From: Liolophura sinensis
Lineage: Eukaryota > Mollusca > Polyplacophora > Chitonida > Chitonidae
Assembly: GCF_032854445.1 (NCBI RefSeq)
Contig: NC_088303.1
Span: 15,259,501 to 15,323,500, forward strand
Reading direction: 5' to 3'
Length of the DNA: 64,000 bases
Shown here piece by piece: positions 36,130 to 49,858 of the stretch (the first letter of the stretch is position 1; each line of letters starts with the position of its first letter). Under the pieces are notes generated by a model. That model was given only the letters and a program-made list of their open reading frames with translations, ran no database searches and was not told the DNA's origin. Made by a program: the position numbers and the translations under genes.

Positions 36130-39100
36130 CTGGAAATTAAGGCAACTTGTAATTAGAAAATGTGTAACAAAACATACTAAACCAAGACTTTTTAGCAATT
36201 TATGTGATGTTAAGCATCAACCTTACTATTTAGACATTAAACTACATTCAACTTTGTTGTTTTATTTCTTAAACAGGTTACATTAAAGGGAGATAGAATC
36301 CTTGCTGATTGGCTGACAGTGGAGGTAGGGCTCCCATGGTTACACTTTAACCATGCAGCTTGAATTACACTTGAAAAAATCTGCCATACCGAAAATTCAG
36401 CTTAGCCTGTGCAGTCTGGACTTGTCTAGCCAATCAGAAATGATTCTGTATCCCTATAAGTATGTTAAATTGCTTATGTCCACCAACTGCTGAATTATAT
36501 GTATCCCGGTTTTGTTACTTTTTCAGAATCACCTTTTTCTCTGAATACTCTGTACTGTATTTTTATTCACCAATATAGAAATAAAACAAATGTATCAGCC
36601 TTACAGAGGTTAAATTAGTGAAAGTGAAACCCCCAAGGATTTGATTTATCCCATATCAGTTCATAAGTTAATCAAAGATGGCTTACAAGTGATATATACA
36701 GAAACAGGAGTATTTTGCTACAATATTTATGAGGCAAAACCAGACCCAGTCATACAGACAGATATTGGTATAGAATTCAGCTTAACTTAAAAATATGCAC
36801 CAGCAGCATCAGCTGTATTTTAAACCATAGTTACTCCAGAGTCAACTCGAAGATTTCTGCCATTCTGCTACACTGAATGGTGGCTTGAAGCAATGACTAT
36901 ATAACTATGGCTTAACAAAATTTTGCCAACCTTACATCAGAACATACAGGGTCTAACTATTCCGTAATTGTCCGTAATTGCTCCGGCAGATACAAAACTA
37001 ACAATCAGTCATCAGTTTCTCATATTGCAGGGATAATATGATTAGGGAACATACTTTCACTGTAGTTCTATTTCACTTGAGGTGCAGTTGCAGTGATGAA
37101 AAGGCAAAATTGAAAGGTGCAGGGATGAACTTCCAGTTTTGAATTGGGTAGCATTTGGAACGATGATACGTATGTTTGTTCAGTAATTGTCAGAGTAGTT
37201 GCAACTAACTATTCTCCCTACGCATTATACTGCACTGATGATGAAGTCAACTTTAGTCTTTAGTGTTTGCTTTCCTCAGTTCCTGATTTTAAGCCAAATG
37301 TATTATAATGCATTTGAAGTTGTTAATACATGTGCACACATATTCATATATTCTCATTTGAGGCGCATTCATGAAAATCAGAATGTACTAGGTTTCCTAT
37401 GGCATATGCCAACTGTAACTTGTAAGCGTCTGCAGTTAGTGACTTCAATAGTTCACTTCAGATTTTAATTCCAATATCGTAGTTTCACACAAATCACTAC
37501 CTAGAATTTCATGACCATTATGCCATGTAATTCTCCACCTTGTTGTGTTATCTGGTTGTTTTTTCTCTTTCTTCATTTAATGAGTGGCATAAGAAAATGT
37601 TAGAAACTGTTTCAATAAATGCGGTGTTGTAGCAGAGACAGACGCCATTGTGAACACAGCGAGAAATGCCGCGCGAGTTGTGGCGCGCAAACCCTCAAGA
37701 TCATTACCTTCCCCAAAACTCCCGAGTTTCTTCTTGTTAACATTCTTGGAGCTTGTGGATTTATGTATCAAGCAAAGCTAAAGGTGGTATGCAACTCTGG
37801 CTTGTTCAGGAACAATTTCAGAGCGAAAGAACATAACTTCCAGACATCAACATGTCTGCGCGCTGCTGTCTTCTCGACACATCTCGCGGTAACACGTACT
37901 CCTCGCATGTAAGGAAGCTTGCCTATTGTACAAAATTAAGCAGATTGCTGAGTTTTCACCCTTCTTCCAGCTGTCACATTTGTAAGCTCACACCAAGCGC
38001 TACCCACTATGTATAGTGCTTGAGATAGTTGTTTCAAAGTGTTAACCGCATCGACAGAAACTTATAGATACATTTACGACCTCTTTTATTTCTATGAATA
38101 TTTTTCATTCGGCCGTGGCGACTGAGCCAGCGCTGACCCCTCACTAAATCTAGCTTCATGTAGGCCCCTGTAGACAAAATAAATCTGAAATCTGAAATAG
38201 GCCTATGTACCCGTAGAGACAACATTCAGACACACATTGTATAAGTTCCACTAAAATATTATAAATGTTGCCTATGCATATATATCTATTCAATATTATT
38301 AGGTTTATACGGAACCGCGGAACTGCTTTAGGACCGATGAGCAGCTTTCATACTGCAGCTTTGTTGATATACGCCATTGTAAGATGGATTCTACTAACAG
38401 AGCTCAGCTTATTTATATGTATTTTGACTCAGGTCTAACGCTGATAAAATGACAAGATCAGCTAGGTAGGCCTATATATAGTAGGCCTAATGATGTAGAT
38501 AGGCCTACGCTCGATATAAAATGAGAGGCATAAATGTATAATTAAAGAAATACACCACATATAGTATATTTAAAATGATTTTATAACATTTGTGGGTTGT
38601 CATTACCGAATAAATATGAGTATTACAAGATTATGGGAGTTGATCGGACCTATTCTATGTCTAGGATCTGGCACTGTAATCTGATTACGTGAGGCACACA
38701 CACACACAACTGGTGGCGAATGACCCAGCTAAGTGGAGATAATCGTTACACGGATATTACAGACCTATGGCCCTAAATGGTGTTTAAAGGAACATTTGTG
38801 ATTGCAGGCTAACTCGGGGGTAAGTTTGCCAACTCGAGGTAAAGTACTTTTCCAATGAAACCAATGGGCTTGCTGTGCTCTAAATAACACCACTAAGCAA
38901 TTTAAGTTAAGAAATTCTTTCTTAACTTTATATATTATATTTTTATATTTTATTATATAACTATGTCCCTTCCGCGGTTCCGCAGGTTTACCGCGCAGTA
39001 TTCATAAAACTTAGGTAATTCAGTGGTCAATTAAACTTTCATAATTTAGCGAGTCTAGCCAACAGTGGTGGAGTTGCATGACAGATAATTTGTATTTCAC

Positions 39101-39900
39101 GAAACCTTACTGACTACGTTGGCATAATGAGTAAACCAGATGACAGCGACTACAGTGTGATAGCTGGCAAATGATCACACGTAGCCTGGCGTAGGACTGA
39201 ACTGGGACTAATATATAACATTTTTTAAAAGTACGCTAATGTTATATCCGTCCGAGGCCTGACTGATTAAGTCAGACGTCGATCTTGTCAATATACCTCC
39301 TGCAATTTTAAGCTTTCGTTACTCTTCATATGAATGCTTCGACAGTATCAATTCACGCGTTCCTATAGCACCATGGCTTGCATACAGAATTATAAGTGGG
39401 CTAAAACAAATATGCATTGATGTTAACAGCATTTTATTACAACTCACTGCCTGGTGTAGAACCTTGCACTAATTGGTTACATGCAACCTGGAGTAACCGG
39501 TAGTGCAGGAAGGAACGCATTCAGTTTAGAATATATGTATTAGCATGAATGTATGGAATTATTTGATTGACGGTTCAATCGATTATTTCATGTCACCATT
39601 TCTATTGATGTAGATCAACGGGCATGAAGGTAAATTTTGATGTCGATTTTGAGGTTTTCGGAAGAATCTTACCCTCAGTCCAAGCATTTATTATTATTAT
39701 TATTTAATGTCCGTGAAAGTGTATGTTATGTGTACTTGTTCACATCTGCATTTTTATGATGGCGGTCTCACGATTATAACCTGCACAATGTTACAAGAAG
39801 ATGAAGTAGAATATTTCCGTAAATGCGCTCTGTACCGGACCAATAAAAAGTTTACTAGACCTACCTGTTCCAAGACAACTGAGAAACTGACGTATTATCA
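36130..39900. other. Upstream region of the zinc-finger gene; first exon not resolved
   Basis: The missing 5' exon(s) should lie here on the minus strand. The best lead is at 37577-37771: an ATGGCGTCTGTC start in good context inside locally GC-rich sequence with CpGs (37620-37710), and a GGGGAAG|GTAATG possible donor at 37708. No donor matching the required phase 0 was found after that ATG, so I do not annotate it. The rest shows no gene. Confidence 0.4.
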
Positions 39901-39904
39901 ACCA

Positions 39905-40475
39905 GGCAGTGGCTACAGTGACTTTTGTCCCGGGCCAGAAAATGGCTTGCCGAAAGGTCATTCAGAAAGTGACTAGAGATTTAATTGCACCACCATAACC
40001 ACCCAAAAAGTGGCTAGAGATGTGTCATATAACCACCTAGAAAATGGCTAAAGACGTTTCCCATAATCACCCAGAAAGTAACTAAAAACGTGTATGTCCC
40101 ATAACCACCCAGAAAGTGGCTAAAGACGTTTCCCATAACCACCCAACAAGTGGCAAAAGACGTGCCCCATAACCACCCAGAAAGTGGCTAAAGACGCGTA
40201 TGTCCCATAACCACCCAGAAAGTGGCTAAAGACGTGTATGTCTCATAACCACCCAGAAAGTGACTAAAGACGTGTCCCATAATGCATCCAGAAAGTGGGT
40301 AAAGACGCTCCCCATAATGCATCCAGAAACTGGCTATAAAGACGTGTCCCATAGTGCATCCAAAAACTGTCTCTAGAGACTTGTCCGGCGTTCTCGCACA
40401 AAGGGAAAGTGGCGTACGACCGTCAAGATCCCCCAAAACGTGACTAGAGATCTGGTCCAAGACCACCTAGAAATT
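39905..40475. repeat. Minisatellite, unit 32-38 bp, about 14 copies
   Basis: Units of CCATAACCACCCAGAAAGTG plus GCTAAAGACGTG, with or without an inserted TATGT, so the period is variable. Copies on the right drift to CATAATGCATCCAGAAA. Confidence 0.94.
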
Positions 40476-40479
40476 GGAC

Positions 40480-42115
40480 AGAGATCAGGTGAAAGATAGA
40501 CTACTTAGTCCAGTACAAGCGTCTAGACTAAAGACTAACAAGGAATTGGACAAGGAATTGGACAAGGAATTGCACACCCGAGGCCACCCAAAACACAGGC
40601 ACAATGTTTAAATCAACCGCAAACAAGTGGGGGCGTACAGCCTGGAGGAAAAACAGCAATCATTACCGCACATGAGAAGGCCTATATAGGCCTCACCGGG
40701 CAACATCTGTTCATGAACAGTACGTGTGCGATGAAATAGTTAAAAGATTCCGAAATTATCGTATATAGTCTGTGTGGGATGAACATTTGTGCAGTTAATA
40801 GTGTATAGTGCATGTATGTGTTGTACATGTGCGCATATACAGTTCGAGCATGTAACAACTCTCCTTTACCTATGTTCATCCTTCACTAGTACTTCCTTGT
40901 GTAAAATGAATGGGCATTGAATGTGTGCGAGAAACGTAACAGTCATCGTGCTACATGTACATATATAGCCCTTAAATCATAATGTATTACATATGGGGAA
41001 ACACATGCTGCATATACATGTATGTACACGTATGTCAATGTACCAATAGTTTAGCACGTGTGCACTTACTGTGTACTCTGATCATGTAGAATTACTCTGA
41101 AGTCTCAGTGGAAATATATACATGCTATATGTTACAAATTACCAAGGTTGCGATAATACTGTTGAGTTTAGTAAAACAGGTCATTATTAGAATGTACCAA
41201 AAACCTATCATTCATTTAAAGAACTTCAGTGTGTAAAATGAATGACTGAATATAAGCCTACGCAGCAAACCTTCTACCTACCGTCTATCCCACAGCACTG
41301 CAGTATATGCAAACTGGTTACGTACTGAATGTATATAGAGAGTACGAAGGATCTCTACCTATCCTTTTATAAAGCAGAGTATGAAAGAGCTATTATCTTT
41401 ACCCTTAATATTTTGTTTACTTATTTGTTTGTTTATTAAAATTGTACTCAAGACTATTTCACATAACGCGACAACGGCAAGTTTTATGACTGGGGCAAAT
41501 AAACGAAGAACCTTACCATATGCGTACGACGTACCAGAAATACATCATCACGGAACTTCATATAAGACCAGTTAACACTACTTCAAGTTGTCTTGACTAC
41601 TGATTACCCTCCAGTGGAATGGAATCTGAAATTCCCAGTATGTGGCTGGGATTGAACGACATCTTATGTGTCAAGACAAGCGACATATGAAAGACAAACG
41701 TCCCACACCATTAATCCTAAGGTACTTCATGCAATGCTTAAAGTAAATGTGTATTGAATAGGTGACATAGAGATTACGTAGAACTGTAAGTTTACCTTAA
41801 AACCTTAAAACAGAAAAAGAAGAACGCTGGGGGTTCATATTTGCAGAATCTACTTATATTTATTTGTTAATTTCTTTGTTTTCTTGGTACTTTACCCCGT
41901 GCACATCAATATTTCACCCATACAACTGTATACAATGGGGTTTTGTGTAGGGAGAACCTGACAAGCCTGCAGACGTAAAAAAGCCGAGATGCAGCCATTG
42001 CTCACTGTAGTGAAGTATTAAACCTCAAATGGGCAAAACCTCACTGCATTAACAGCTGTAAGAATCAGTACTGTATTTCATCTAAAGTTTAGCATTTTTC
42101 AGGTGACACATTTTA
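40480..42115. other. Spacer with decayed SINE pieces
   Basis: No supported gene. GTACTCAAGACTATTTCACA near 41445 and CAATATTTCACCCATACAAC near 41908 are probably old minus-strand SINE-A tails. Otherwise featureless AT-rich sequence. Confidence 0.5.
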
Positions 42116-42118
42116 CTC

Positions 42119-42285
42119 GGTTCCTCTCCGGCCGTATGTGCGAAGTTCTGTCAGGAACCTGCGGATGGTCGTGGATTTACCCCGGGTTCTGCCCGATTTC
42201 CTCCCACCATAATTCAATCCGCCGTTGTATAAGTGAAATATTCTTGAGTACGGCGTAAAACATCAATCAAATAAATCAAACAAAT
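42119..42285 (+). repeat. SINE-A, 5'-truncated
   Basis: TTCCTCTCCGGCCGTATGTG, GGATGGTCGTGGATTTACCC, CTCCCACCATAA, GTGAAATATTCTTGAGTACG, tail ATCAATCAAATAAATC. Confidence 0.94.
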
Positions 42286-42624
42286 TTGTTGTGATTGATT
42301 CATCTACCTTATTTAGGGCCAATTTGATTAATTTCAAAAATATGATTTCATTTTCAGGCGTTTGAAGGCTTCTGAAGTTGTATTGTTGCAGGTTAAACTT
42401 TATAGGTGAAATACAGCATAATTATTATTATTTATTTTTATGTAACGAATAACGGACTCATCGTGTGACAAACAATAATTAGAGATGGTCGGCTGAAAGC
42501 TTCACCTGCTTCAGTGGGTTATCAGCATGTGATTTAGAGATTAAGAACATAAACTATGCAGTGTCAATGGGTTCTCGTAAAACATTTGCTCAGTAAGAAT
42601 ATCATTTATGAAAGTTAAGTCTCG

Positions 42625-42945
42625 ATGTTGGGAGACCTGGGATCAAACCCGGGTCGGGTCAAACCGAAGACCCGAAAATGGTAGGCCTACTTGTTGCTGC
42701 CTCGCTTTACGCTCAGCATTGAAAGGTTAGAGCGAAAAACGCTGGTAGACGCGGTGTCAGTATAAGGTACCTCGTCATGCCTGATGTCTTTGGTATGATA
42801 CTTCACTGGCGGGAGCACTCTGGCGACACAAACTCGCCCTGCCACAAGAACACAATATATGTACACAGACCTATAGTGACTCCTCGTCATCATCTGACTG
42901 AAAAATTGAAAACTACGACGTGAAAACCCTAGGCATACATACATT
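42625..42945 (+). repeat. SINE-B copy
   Basis: GACCTGGGATCAAACCCGGG (B-box region), TTGTTGCTGCCTCGCTTTAC, ACTCGCCCTGCCACAAGAAC, CTGACTGAAAAATTGAAAAC then a CGACGTGAAAACCC tail. Same subtype as 28335. Confidence 0.88.
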
Positions 42946-42984
42946 TGATCAGCATTTTATTTAATCAGTGTTTTTCCCCTCCTG

Positions 42985-43155
42985 TCGATCGTAGGCCCTA
43001 CGTGCAATGGTCTTTCAGCAACATGCGTATGGTTGTGGGTTTCTCCCGGGCTCTGCCCGGTTTCTTTCCACAACAGTGCATGCCTCCACCGTATAAGTGA
43101 AATATAGGCCTAGTTGAGTACGGCGTAAAACCCCAATGAAATAAATAATTAAATA
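42985..43155 (+). repeat. SINE-A, 5'-truncated
   Basis: GTATGGTTGTGGGTTTCTCC, CGGGCTCTGCCCGGTTTC, then GTATAAGTGAAATA interrupted by TAGGCCTAG, GAGTACGGCGTAAAACCCCA and an AATAAATAA tail. Confidence 0.93.
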
Positions 43156-43300
43156 AGTATTTAACTCAAGTATTTTCAGGTATATAAGGGCGGAAAAGGT
43201 TGATTGTGGAGGAAATAGGTGTGAATTACAGCCCTTCTACACGCCTATATAAAACCTCCTGATTTAAAGAAGCGGCTGAACTCGAGAACTCATTGGTCCT

Positions 43301-43521
43301 GGGGACGATTCCACAAAGTCATTTCTGACTTAAGTCAAAATTTGAAATTTCTTCACAAAGTTCAGTTTTTGGAACAGGAAGTTGAAATTCGGATATACTT
43401 ATATTCTTGAGATAACATTGATGCAATGGACAAATCTTTAATTCCTAAATGCGAAAAATAAGCTATAAGATTGTGTTTTAAACTTGACTTAAGTCAGAAA
43501 TGGCTTTGTGCAATCGGCCCC
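43301..43521. mobile_element. MITE-like element, family 2-related, 221 bp
   Basis: Ends GGGGACGATTCCACAAAGTC and the complement of GGGGCCGATTGCACAAAGCC. Both continue inward as ATTTCTGACTTAAGTCAA. The outer ends resemble those of 34439-34549, the interior does not. Confidence 0.85.
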
Positions 43522-43689
43522 AGGGCCTGACATGCGATTACCACGAGCCAGCGCTTTGAACGTCACAACCAGAAAGAAATCCGTCCATTTTATATCTGGA
43601 GTGTGGATCTGCACAGAAAATACTTATAGTCGTGAGCAGATGAACAACTGTAATAACTGTAATAAGGAAACTGTAATTACCCAAGGCTT

Positions 43690-43908
43690 GGTGGTTTTGT
43701 TTTACAGGTAACTCCGGTTTCCTCCACCTATAATACAAGCTGCTCTAGCTAAAGTATAAGGGAAAAGCTTGCCCAAGGGTTGCTGTTTTTTTTTTTACCG
43801 GTAAGTCCGGATTCCTCACCCATAATACTGGCTGCTCAAGGTACTGTACAAGTGAAAATTATTGACTATGGCGTTAAATAACAATCAAATAAGTAAATAA
43901 ATAAATAA
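43690..43908 (+). repeat. Two partial SINE-A copies in tandem
   Basis: ACTCCGGTTTCCTCCACCTA, TAATACAAGCTGCTC and then again GTCCGGATTCCTCACCCATA, ATACTGGCTGCTC, followed by a single tail ATAACAATCAAATAAGTAAA. This looks like a local duplication of the core. Confidence 0.75.
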
Positions 43909-44230
43909 AACAGATGAGCAGCTTGGCAGTTTTGTGGTACAATGCACATATCTGTCTCTGATTCCTCTTTAATTCTATGGTTACGATATGGTTGAAATAC
44001 TGGGCACTTTGCGATATTTGCGACTCTATCCATCAAGCCGCCATTTGTATAACACGCCGATCGGTTTAATGGCTTATTTACGTCAGCCTTAGGGGGAAAG
44101 AGGCACGGTGGCGTTCAGATAAGTGCCTTTCTAGTTTCCAAGACAATACACCAGCTGGGATACTACGGTAGAACAAAAGAGCTTTTAAAATCCAACAAAA
44201 TCTGGCAAATTGGAACATAATATATGAAGC

Positions 44231-44240
44231 TATATATAAA
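44231..44240 (+). promoter_or_regulatory. Probable TATA box of the serine protease gene
   Basis: TATATATAAA about 55-65 bases before the ATG of the signal-peptide exon, a spacing compatible with a short 5' UTR. Confidence 0.55.
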
Positions 44241-44519
44241 CTCAAATCCACCTGCTATCTGTGAATGAGTTTAACAACATATTCCTTAGTAGAGATGCTG
44301 CTGTTAAGGGTCGTGATTTGTTGCCTATTTGGGCTAGTTAAAGGTAAGATTGCGTTTTCTGTTTACAAGAGATAGATTTTTCCCATATCTTAAAGAGGCG
44401 TCTAATCTGTGTCATTTCATGACTGTGCCCCGAGGGAATCCAGCACACTGGTCAATATGACGCTTTCCCTTTATTCATCATGATGTATATACGAATAAAG
44501 CTATCCACGTTGAACATTT

Positions 44520-44606
44520 TGATTTAGTTATTTGATCGCTGTTTTGCACCATATACTCAAGAATTTTTGACTAGAATTACAATAGTGGCCAGTTAAGGAA
44601 ACCACT
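44520..44606 (-). repeat. SINE-A tail fragment in protease intron 1
   Basis: TTTTGCACCATATACTCAAG, AATTTTTGACTAGAATTAC, GTGGCCAG: a diverged reverse-complement SINE-A 3' end. Confidence 0.65.
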
Positions 44607-46204
44607 TGATGTCCGATGTAAACTACCGGGCCTTTGACTATTAAGCTTCCAATGAACTTTCCAGCATCACACATATGGGAGACACGTGGGTTAGAATGGA
44701 TGAGCGGCAATATACAAGCGTCGTCCATCACTTGTCTCACCACGAAGTTGTATGTGAAAGTGTTTGGGGGAATCTTCAAGGCCAGGTTTGAATCTGCACC
44801 TCACGGGCACAAGCTATTGAATTTCAAGCACTTTAAACGCTCGACCATGGCTGTATGGATTATATCTCATCGATAACCTGTATGGACCTTTATGAGTAGC
44901 AAAAAGCAGGCAATGAAGGACATTTCAGTGGAACCATCAGTCGAAAGGCATACACTGAAGTTTTTCAGTGGTTGACTATTCTTTAAGCATATAGCATTGT
45001 CGGCACTTAAATAGACTCACAGAGAACTGTACCTTAATAAAAACATAACAGACATCTTGCTTCACTTTGGACAAAGGGACAAAATAGCAACTTGTTGAAG
45101 ACATCGTTGCATGCAGGCGTCATCTTGCCATGTTCTATAAAAGCAAATAGGCCTATAGTGTATAACGCATACACAAGATGTGTGCCCCAGGTGTGCACAT
45201 TATTAGTAACCAGTAAGTATAGGCACAATAATATGCATACCTTGAATAACACACCTACACCTTATAATGTGTACCAAATGGTGTACCTGTGTATGTTGTT
45301 ACACCGCCCACTACAGATATGCACCTGCACAAAACTGTACACATGGGCTTTGTGAGAGCGCAGCCATCTTCTGTTTACATAAAAAAAGAAATCAGCATGC
45401 TTTTGATCTGTTGATATTAGGCAAAATATAATTATTATCTTTGGCTCTTTTGTCTGACAGCCCATTTCGAAGAATTTCGTTATCTTGTTCCTCGCGACAA
45501 CGCGGTTCAGGAGATAGTCCATGGAAACGCGGCCTGAGGAGGGCGAAGTTCCATGGCAACTAGCTTTTAAGAGAAAATGGAGAGTTCATATGTGGCGCAG
45601 CCCTGATATCTCCGCTGTGGGCCCTCACTGCGGCTCATTGCGTTGATAAGGTACATGTAATCAGATGTATTTTGATTCACACGATTTACCTATATCTTTC
45701 AATTTCTTTCAAATAGCCAATTTTGCCTCTTTTTTCTTTGTAGAGTAATATTCCATAAAAATTGATTTACGTCTTCTACTAAGCGTTTACTGAGACGGAA
45801 CTCTGAAGGCAGTGTTTCCCATTATTTCATTTAATTATAATATCACATACCTGTATAATTAATAAGATTTTCACACATACGTCCACTTTTCTTAAGCTGT
45901 TATTTGGAAAGAATTGCTTTTGACATCAGGCATATGAAGGTTATACTCGGCAACTGGTGGAGAGCTCAACTTTTTAAAGGACAGCGGATACGAAGTTACC
46001 AGAGCTGTCTCCTCCTTCACACAGGTGAGGCATTTTATCTTTGCATGGATCATTTAACTCGAATATTAATGACTCCGTGAATCTGACCGGTGCATGTATA
46101 CATGTGATATATACATATGGCACCAGTGGTGTTTTTCGGACAATTTTATAAAAGTTTATATCGGTCTCTGTATACAGATATAAAATTTCTATAGTGAAAC
46201 AGAA

Positions 46205-48745
46205 TTTAATTCAGGCGTATCCAGTTATTAATGGAAGAAACTGATCAGAAGGGGCAGTTTTCCTATTTGACATTCATCAGCAAGTCGCTATATGTAGCCA
46301 TTGAATACCCGAACAATCATGTACTTTCTGCCACGATCCAAGGTTCATTCTCCACAGCTGTTGAATCTAGCGACAATACTATGCGGTGCTCCAGCTTCAT
46401 TTTCGCTAACCACTGAATTCCTGTTCAGTAGTATATTTACATACTAAGGTTAATTTTGCTGAATACTGAGACAACAATATACCCATATTCTAAGGATAAT
46501 TTTTAGCTAGCCATTGAATACCATAGCAATAATACATCCACCATGTCAGGTTCGCTAAATACAAGGGTCAATACGATGCCCACTTTATAAGGTTATTTGT
46601 CCCTAACCGTTGAGTACAAATTGTTACGACCCAAACTGTCTGTATTATAAAAAGATGGCTTGTTCGAAATACACGACAGCTTAGCCGCACAAAAAAAGTA
46701 ACCACAAACCAGCAGATTTTATTTTTCAACAATTTATTAGGTTTAACAAGAACAGATAACAGGACTTTTACAAATACTAAAGTACTTAAGTTTAACAAGA
46801 AAGGATAGCAGCATCTATACAAATACTAAAGTACTTACATGTACAACGGTGTCAAGTCCAAACGGACGCATATACTCCACAATGCTTAAAAATGCACAGA
46901 GGCAATATTCACAAGAGGGAAAATCCACAGTATAACTGAGTGTATAACGAAATATACACAACATTCCACAGACAGGGTCCATGTACTAATAGCACTGTGT
47001 ACACAAGAGCACAAATTAAATATACAAGTTCAGACTGAAACAAGTGCTCGTGGAGAGAGGATATAACAAAGCCAAAGGCTATAAAGACACCAAAATTCAG
47101 CACAAAAGGCCTACTAAAGTAGCACACAGTGAAAGCATCCAAAATCTCAATAATTCTCCTTTCTCCTCTTTTGACCTGCTTTCTTAGGTCTTATATAGAC
47201 TGGTGGAATTGTCTAGAATAAGAAAATTCTTGAACCTCCTGTTGTAAACAAAACAGGCCCCGAACTGAGCGTATTCTGGAACATTCTAAGGTAGAGGCAG
47301 ACACATGCCCTGAACTCAGCATATGTAAAGAGTGGCAAGCTAAATTTAGAAGCTGACGGCAGTTGTTCACATAACACAAATGCATAAGATACCCCAAAAC
47401 CATCCAAGACTAATGTTTGCTAGCCATTGCATAAATGATATATCCACCCTCTATGGTTAACTATTTCTAACAGGGGGAGGGGGGCGCAATAGTATACACA
47501 CCCTCGATGGTTAACGATCTCTAACTATTCAATAAGGGAGGGGGGGGGCAATAATATTCCCACCCTCTAAGGTTAACGCTCTTTAACTATTAAATAGGGG
47601 GAACAATAATATACCAACGTTCTATGTTTAACGCTCACATAGCTATTGAATAGGGGGACAATAATATACCCACCTTCTCAGGTTAAGGCTCACAAGCTAT
47701 TGAAAACCCACCTTCTGATTTTCACGCTCGCTTACTACCAAGGGCAATAATATACCCACCCTCCAAGGTTAACACACCGGTCCCGATAGCACAGTTGGCA
47801 GAGCGTCCGCTTCGGGAGCGGTAGATCAAGGGTCAATCCTTAAAACAGAAAGTTGTAACTTGCTCGCTTGGCGTTCAGCATGAAGGGGGTGGTGCAACGA
47901 CTGGTAAGGGTTGATCCGTATCAGTATAATGGCTCGGCCTATTTGCCTTCGGTAAGGCGTCTCAGCGAAGCAGCACTAGATAAAAGAGCTGTGCAAATCC
48001 GTTCTGCAAAAAGGAGGCACATTACATGCACTCTACGAATTCCTTTTAGTCGTCATACGAATGAAAAATTGTCAAGTACGACGTTATACCCAAGCACTCA
48101 CTCACTCACTCTAAGGTTAAGGCTCTCTAACTATTGAATGGGGTGACAATAATATATCCACCTTCTAAGGTTACTGTAACGAATACCAGGACAAGTCTAG
48201 ACCCAATCTCTGAAAGCAATTGTGTACAAAATATACAAAAGACACGTACCACAGGCACACAGTAATTGTAATAAATTTGCATAGAGACATTCATGTGCAC
48301 CTTGGATACATCATCTTTATTTACAAACCACTTTAATGTACTTTAATTTTACCACATTGTGCTGTATACCTCTGAATTAAGTATGAAATTAAGCCGTAAT
48401 CATGCAAAAAGAGGCGGTCAGCAGTTTTCAGAGATGTATGAAAGACGCAAGGTATGTGTTCCATTCTGGCTTACACACGTTCGATATTAAAATATGTTAT
48501 CTCAGTTGCGTTTTTGATTTCAAGTGTTCATACATTAAACATTGCCATCGAATTCAACACGATGAATATACAGTCCCTTAAGTCGAATTACACGATGACA
48601 CATAACTTGTTCACATCGTGGGCTATACACAAACAAATGTGTACAGAACGGTACACATCTACTTTTTAGATCACCTTCTTTCACGCTTTCACGCTTATTA
48701 ACCATTGCATAAGCTGACAATAGTATATACCCGTATCCTAGATCT
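46205..48745. repeat. Decaying minisatellite, about 55-65 bp, broken into blocks, in protease intron 3
   Basis: Blocks at about 46205-46620, 47404-47776, 48105-48180 and 48690-48745 share CAATAATATACCCACC, TTCTAAGGTTAACGCTC and AACTATTGAATAGGGGG. Units vary in length and G-run number. A SINE-B copy at 47777-48110 splits one block. The stretch 46620-47400 between blocks is not recognisable, apart from a direct duplication near 46744-46840 (ACAAATACTAAAGTACTTA twice). Confidence 0.8.
47777..48110 (+). repeat. SINE-B, full-length
   Basis: tRNA-like head GGTCCCGATAGCACAGTTGG and CAGAGCGTCCGCTTCGGGAG with B-box GGTCAATCC, body GGCGTTCAGCATGAAGGGGG and GTTGATCCGTATCAGTATAA, tail CAAGTACGACGTTATACCCA then CACTCACTCACT. 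Best copy of this family here and the reference used for the others. Inserted into the minisatellite of protease intron 3. Confidence 0.94.
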
Positions 48746-49858
48746 AAAACATAACCGGTCTCTTGTATATTGTTGTGTTTTCAGAGCAGCATGGTTTATT
48801 TATTATAAGTTCTTTACGCTTATACATGAGTGCTGATGTACAAATTTATGGACGACGCAAACCAAACATGTAGTAAGAAAAAATCGACACACCCTAATTA
48901 TCATAAGCTGTACAAAATTCCTGAGAGAATGGACTACATCACACAGTCTTTAATGGCCCTAGTTCCAGTAGGTTTCCCAGAATAGACTGCCAGCAAATGT
49001 ATTTTCTGTCATCACAAAACAGTAGACCTATCACAGAAACTGTTAGATAATATGTCCTATTATTCTACAGCATAGCAATTACAACAAAACCGAACCAGGC
49101 TTCCCAAACGACATCGCCCTGATCAAGTTTAGCAGACCGTTTCCAGTCAATGACCACATAAAACCAGTAGTCATGGCATCCGAAATGAACAATGACTTTG
49201 CTGGAGCAAAATGTGCCATCTCCGGCTGGGGAAAACTTGGTGGTAAGTTTGCCTGGGTGAATGAATGGTTTGGTACCTGAGTGCATGGATGGAATAATCA
49301 AGTGCTATGAGTAACAAAACAGTTAAAGCGGTTACTGAGTCCAAAATATATTCATATATCTATAGCGACTGGGCGTGAGTGTTGTGTGTAAAGCATATTT
49401 AGATCAAGGAGGCTTAACAACGCATTGGGGTTGATAGATCGCAGTATAAATAATTTATATCGACTGGTGATCCAGTAGGCCTATCAGCATGTTATACAAG
49501 TATTAAATTAATAATTAAATCAGTAGTAGTGTCACTAATATAGGGAATGGAGTCATTGATAAAACCTTCTTCAAGCTACTTGTGCCGAGTGCAAGCTAAG
49601 GGGCGTGTATAAGTTACTTTATTTAAGTAATCATATGATCAGTCGCTGCCCTGGTTTTAATCTAATTGTCGTTTATGTTACAAACATATGTTATTTTCAT
49701 GTGGCAGAGAAGTCTAACGTTGCCCTCACCCTGCAATACGCCGTGATGCCCGTATCTCAAACAGCGAGTGCACAACACTGTGGGGACACGACGTGTTACA
49801 GGCAGCGATAAACCCTGGTCACGTGTGCGTGTACGACTCGAAAGAGGCTATCTGCAGC

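Noticed and set aside
37577-37771. Candidate first exon of the zinc-finger gene
   Set aside because: The ATG context is good, but no GT donor giving the required phase 0 follows before the stop codon.
41590-41700. GGATTGAACGAC-type motif resembling a reversed B box
   Set aside because: No A box or SINE body could be aligned; too weak to annotate.
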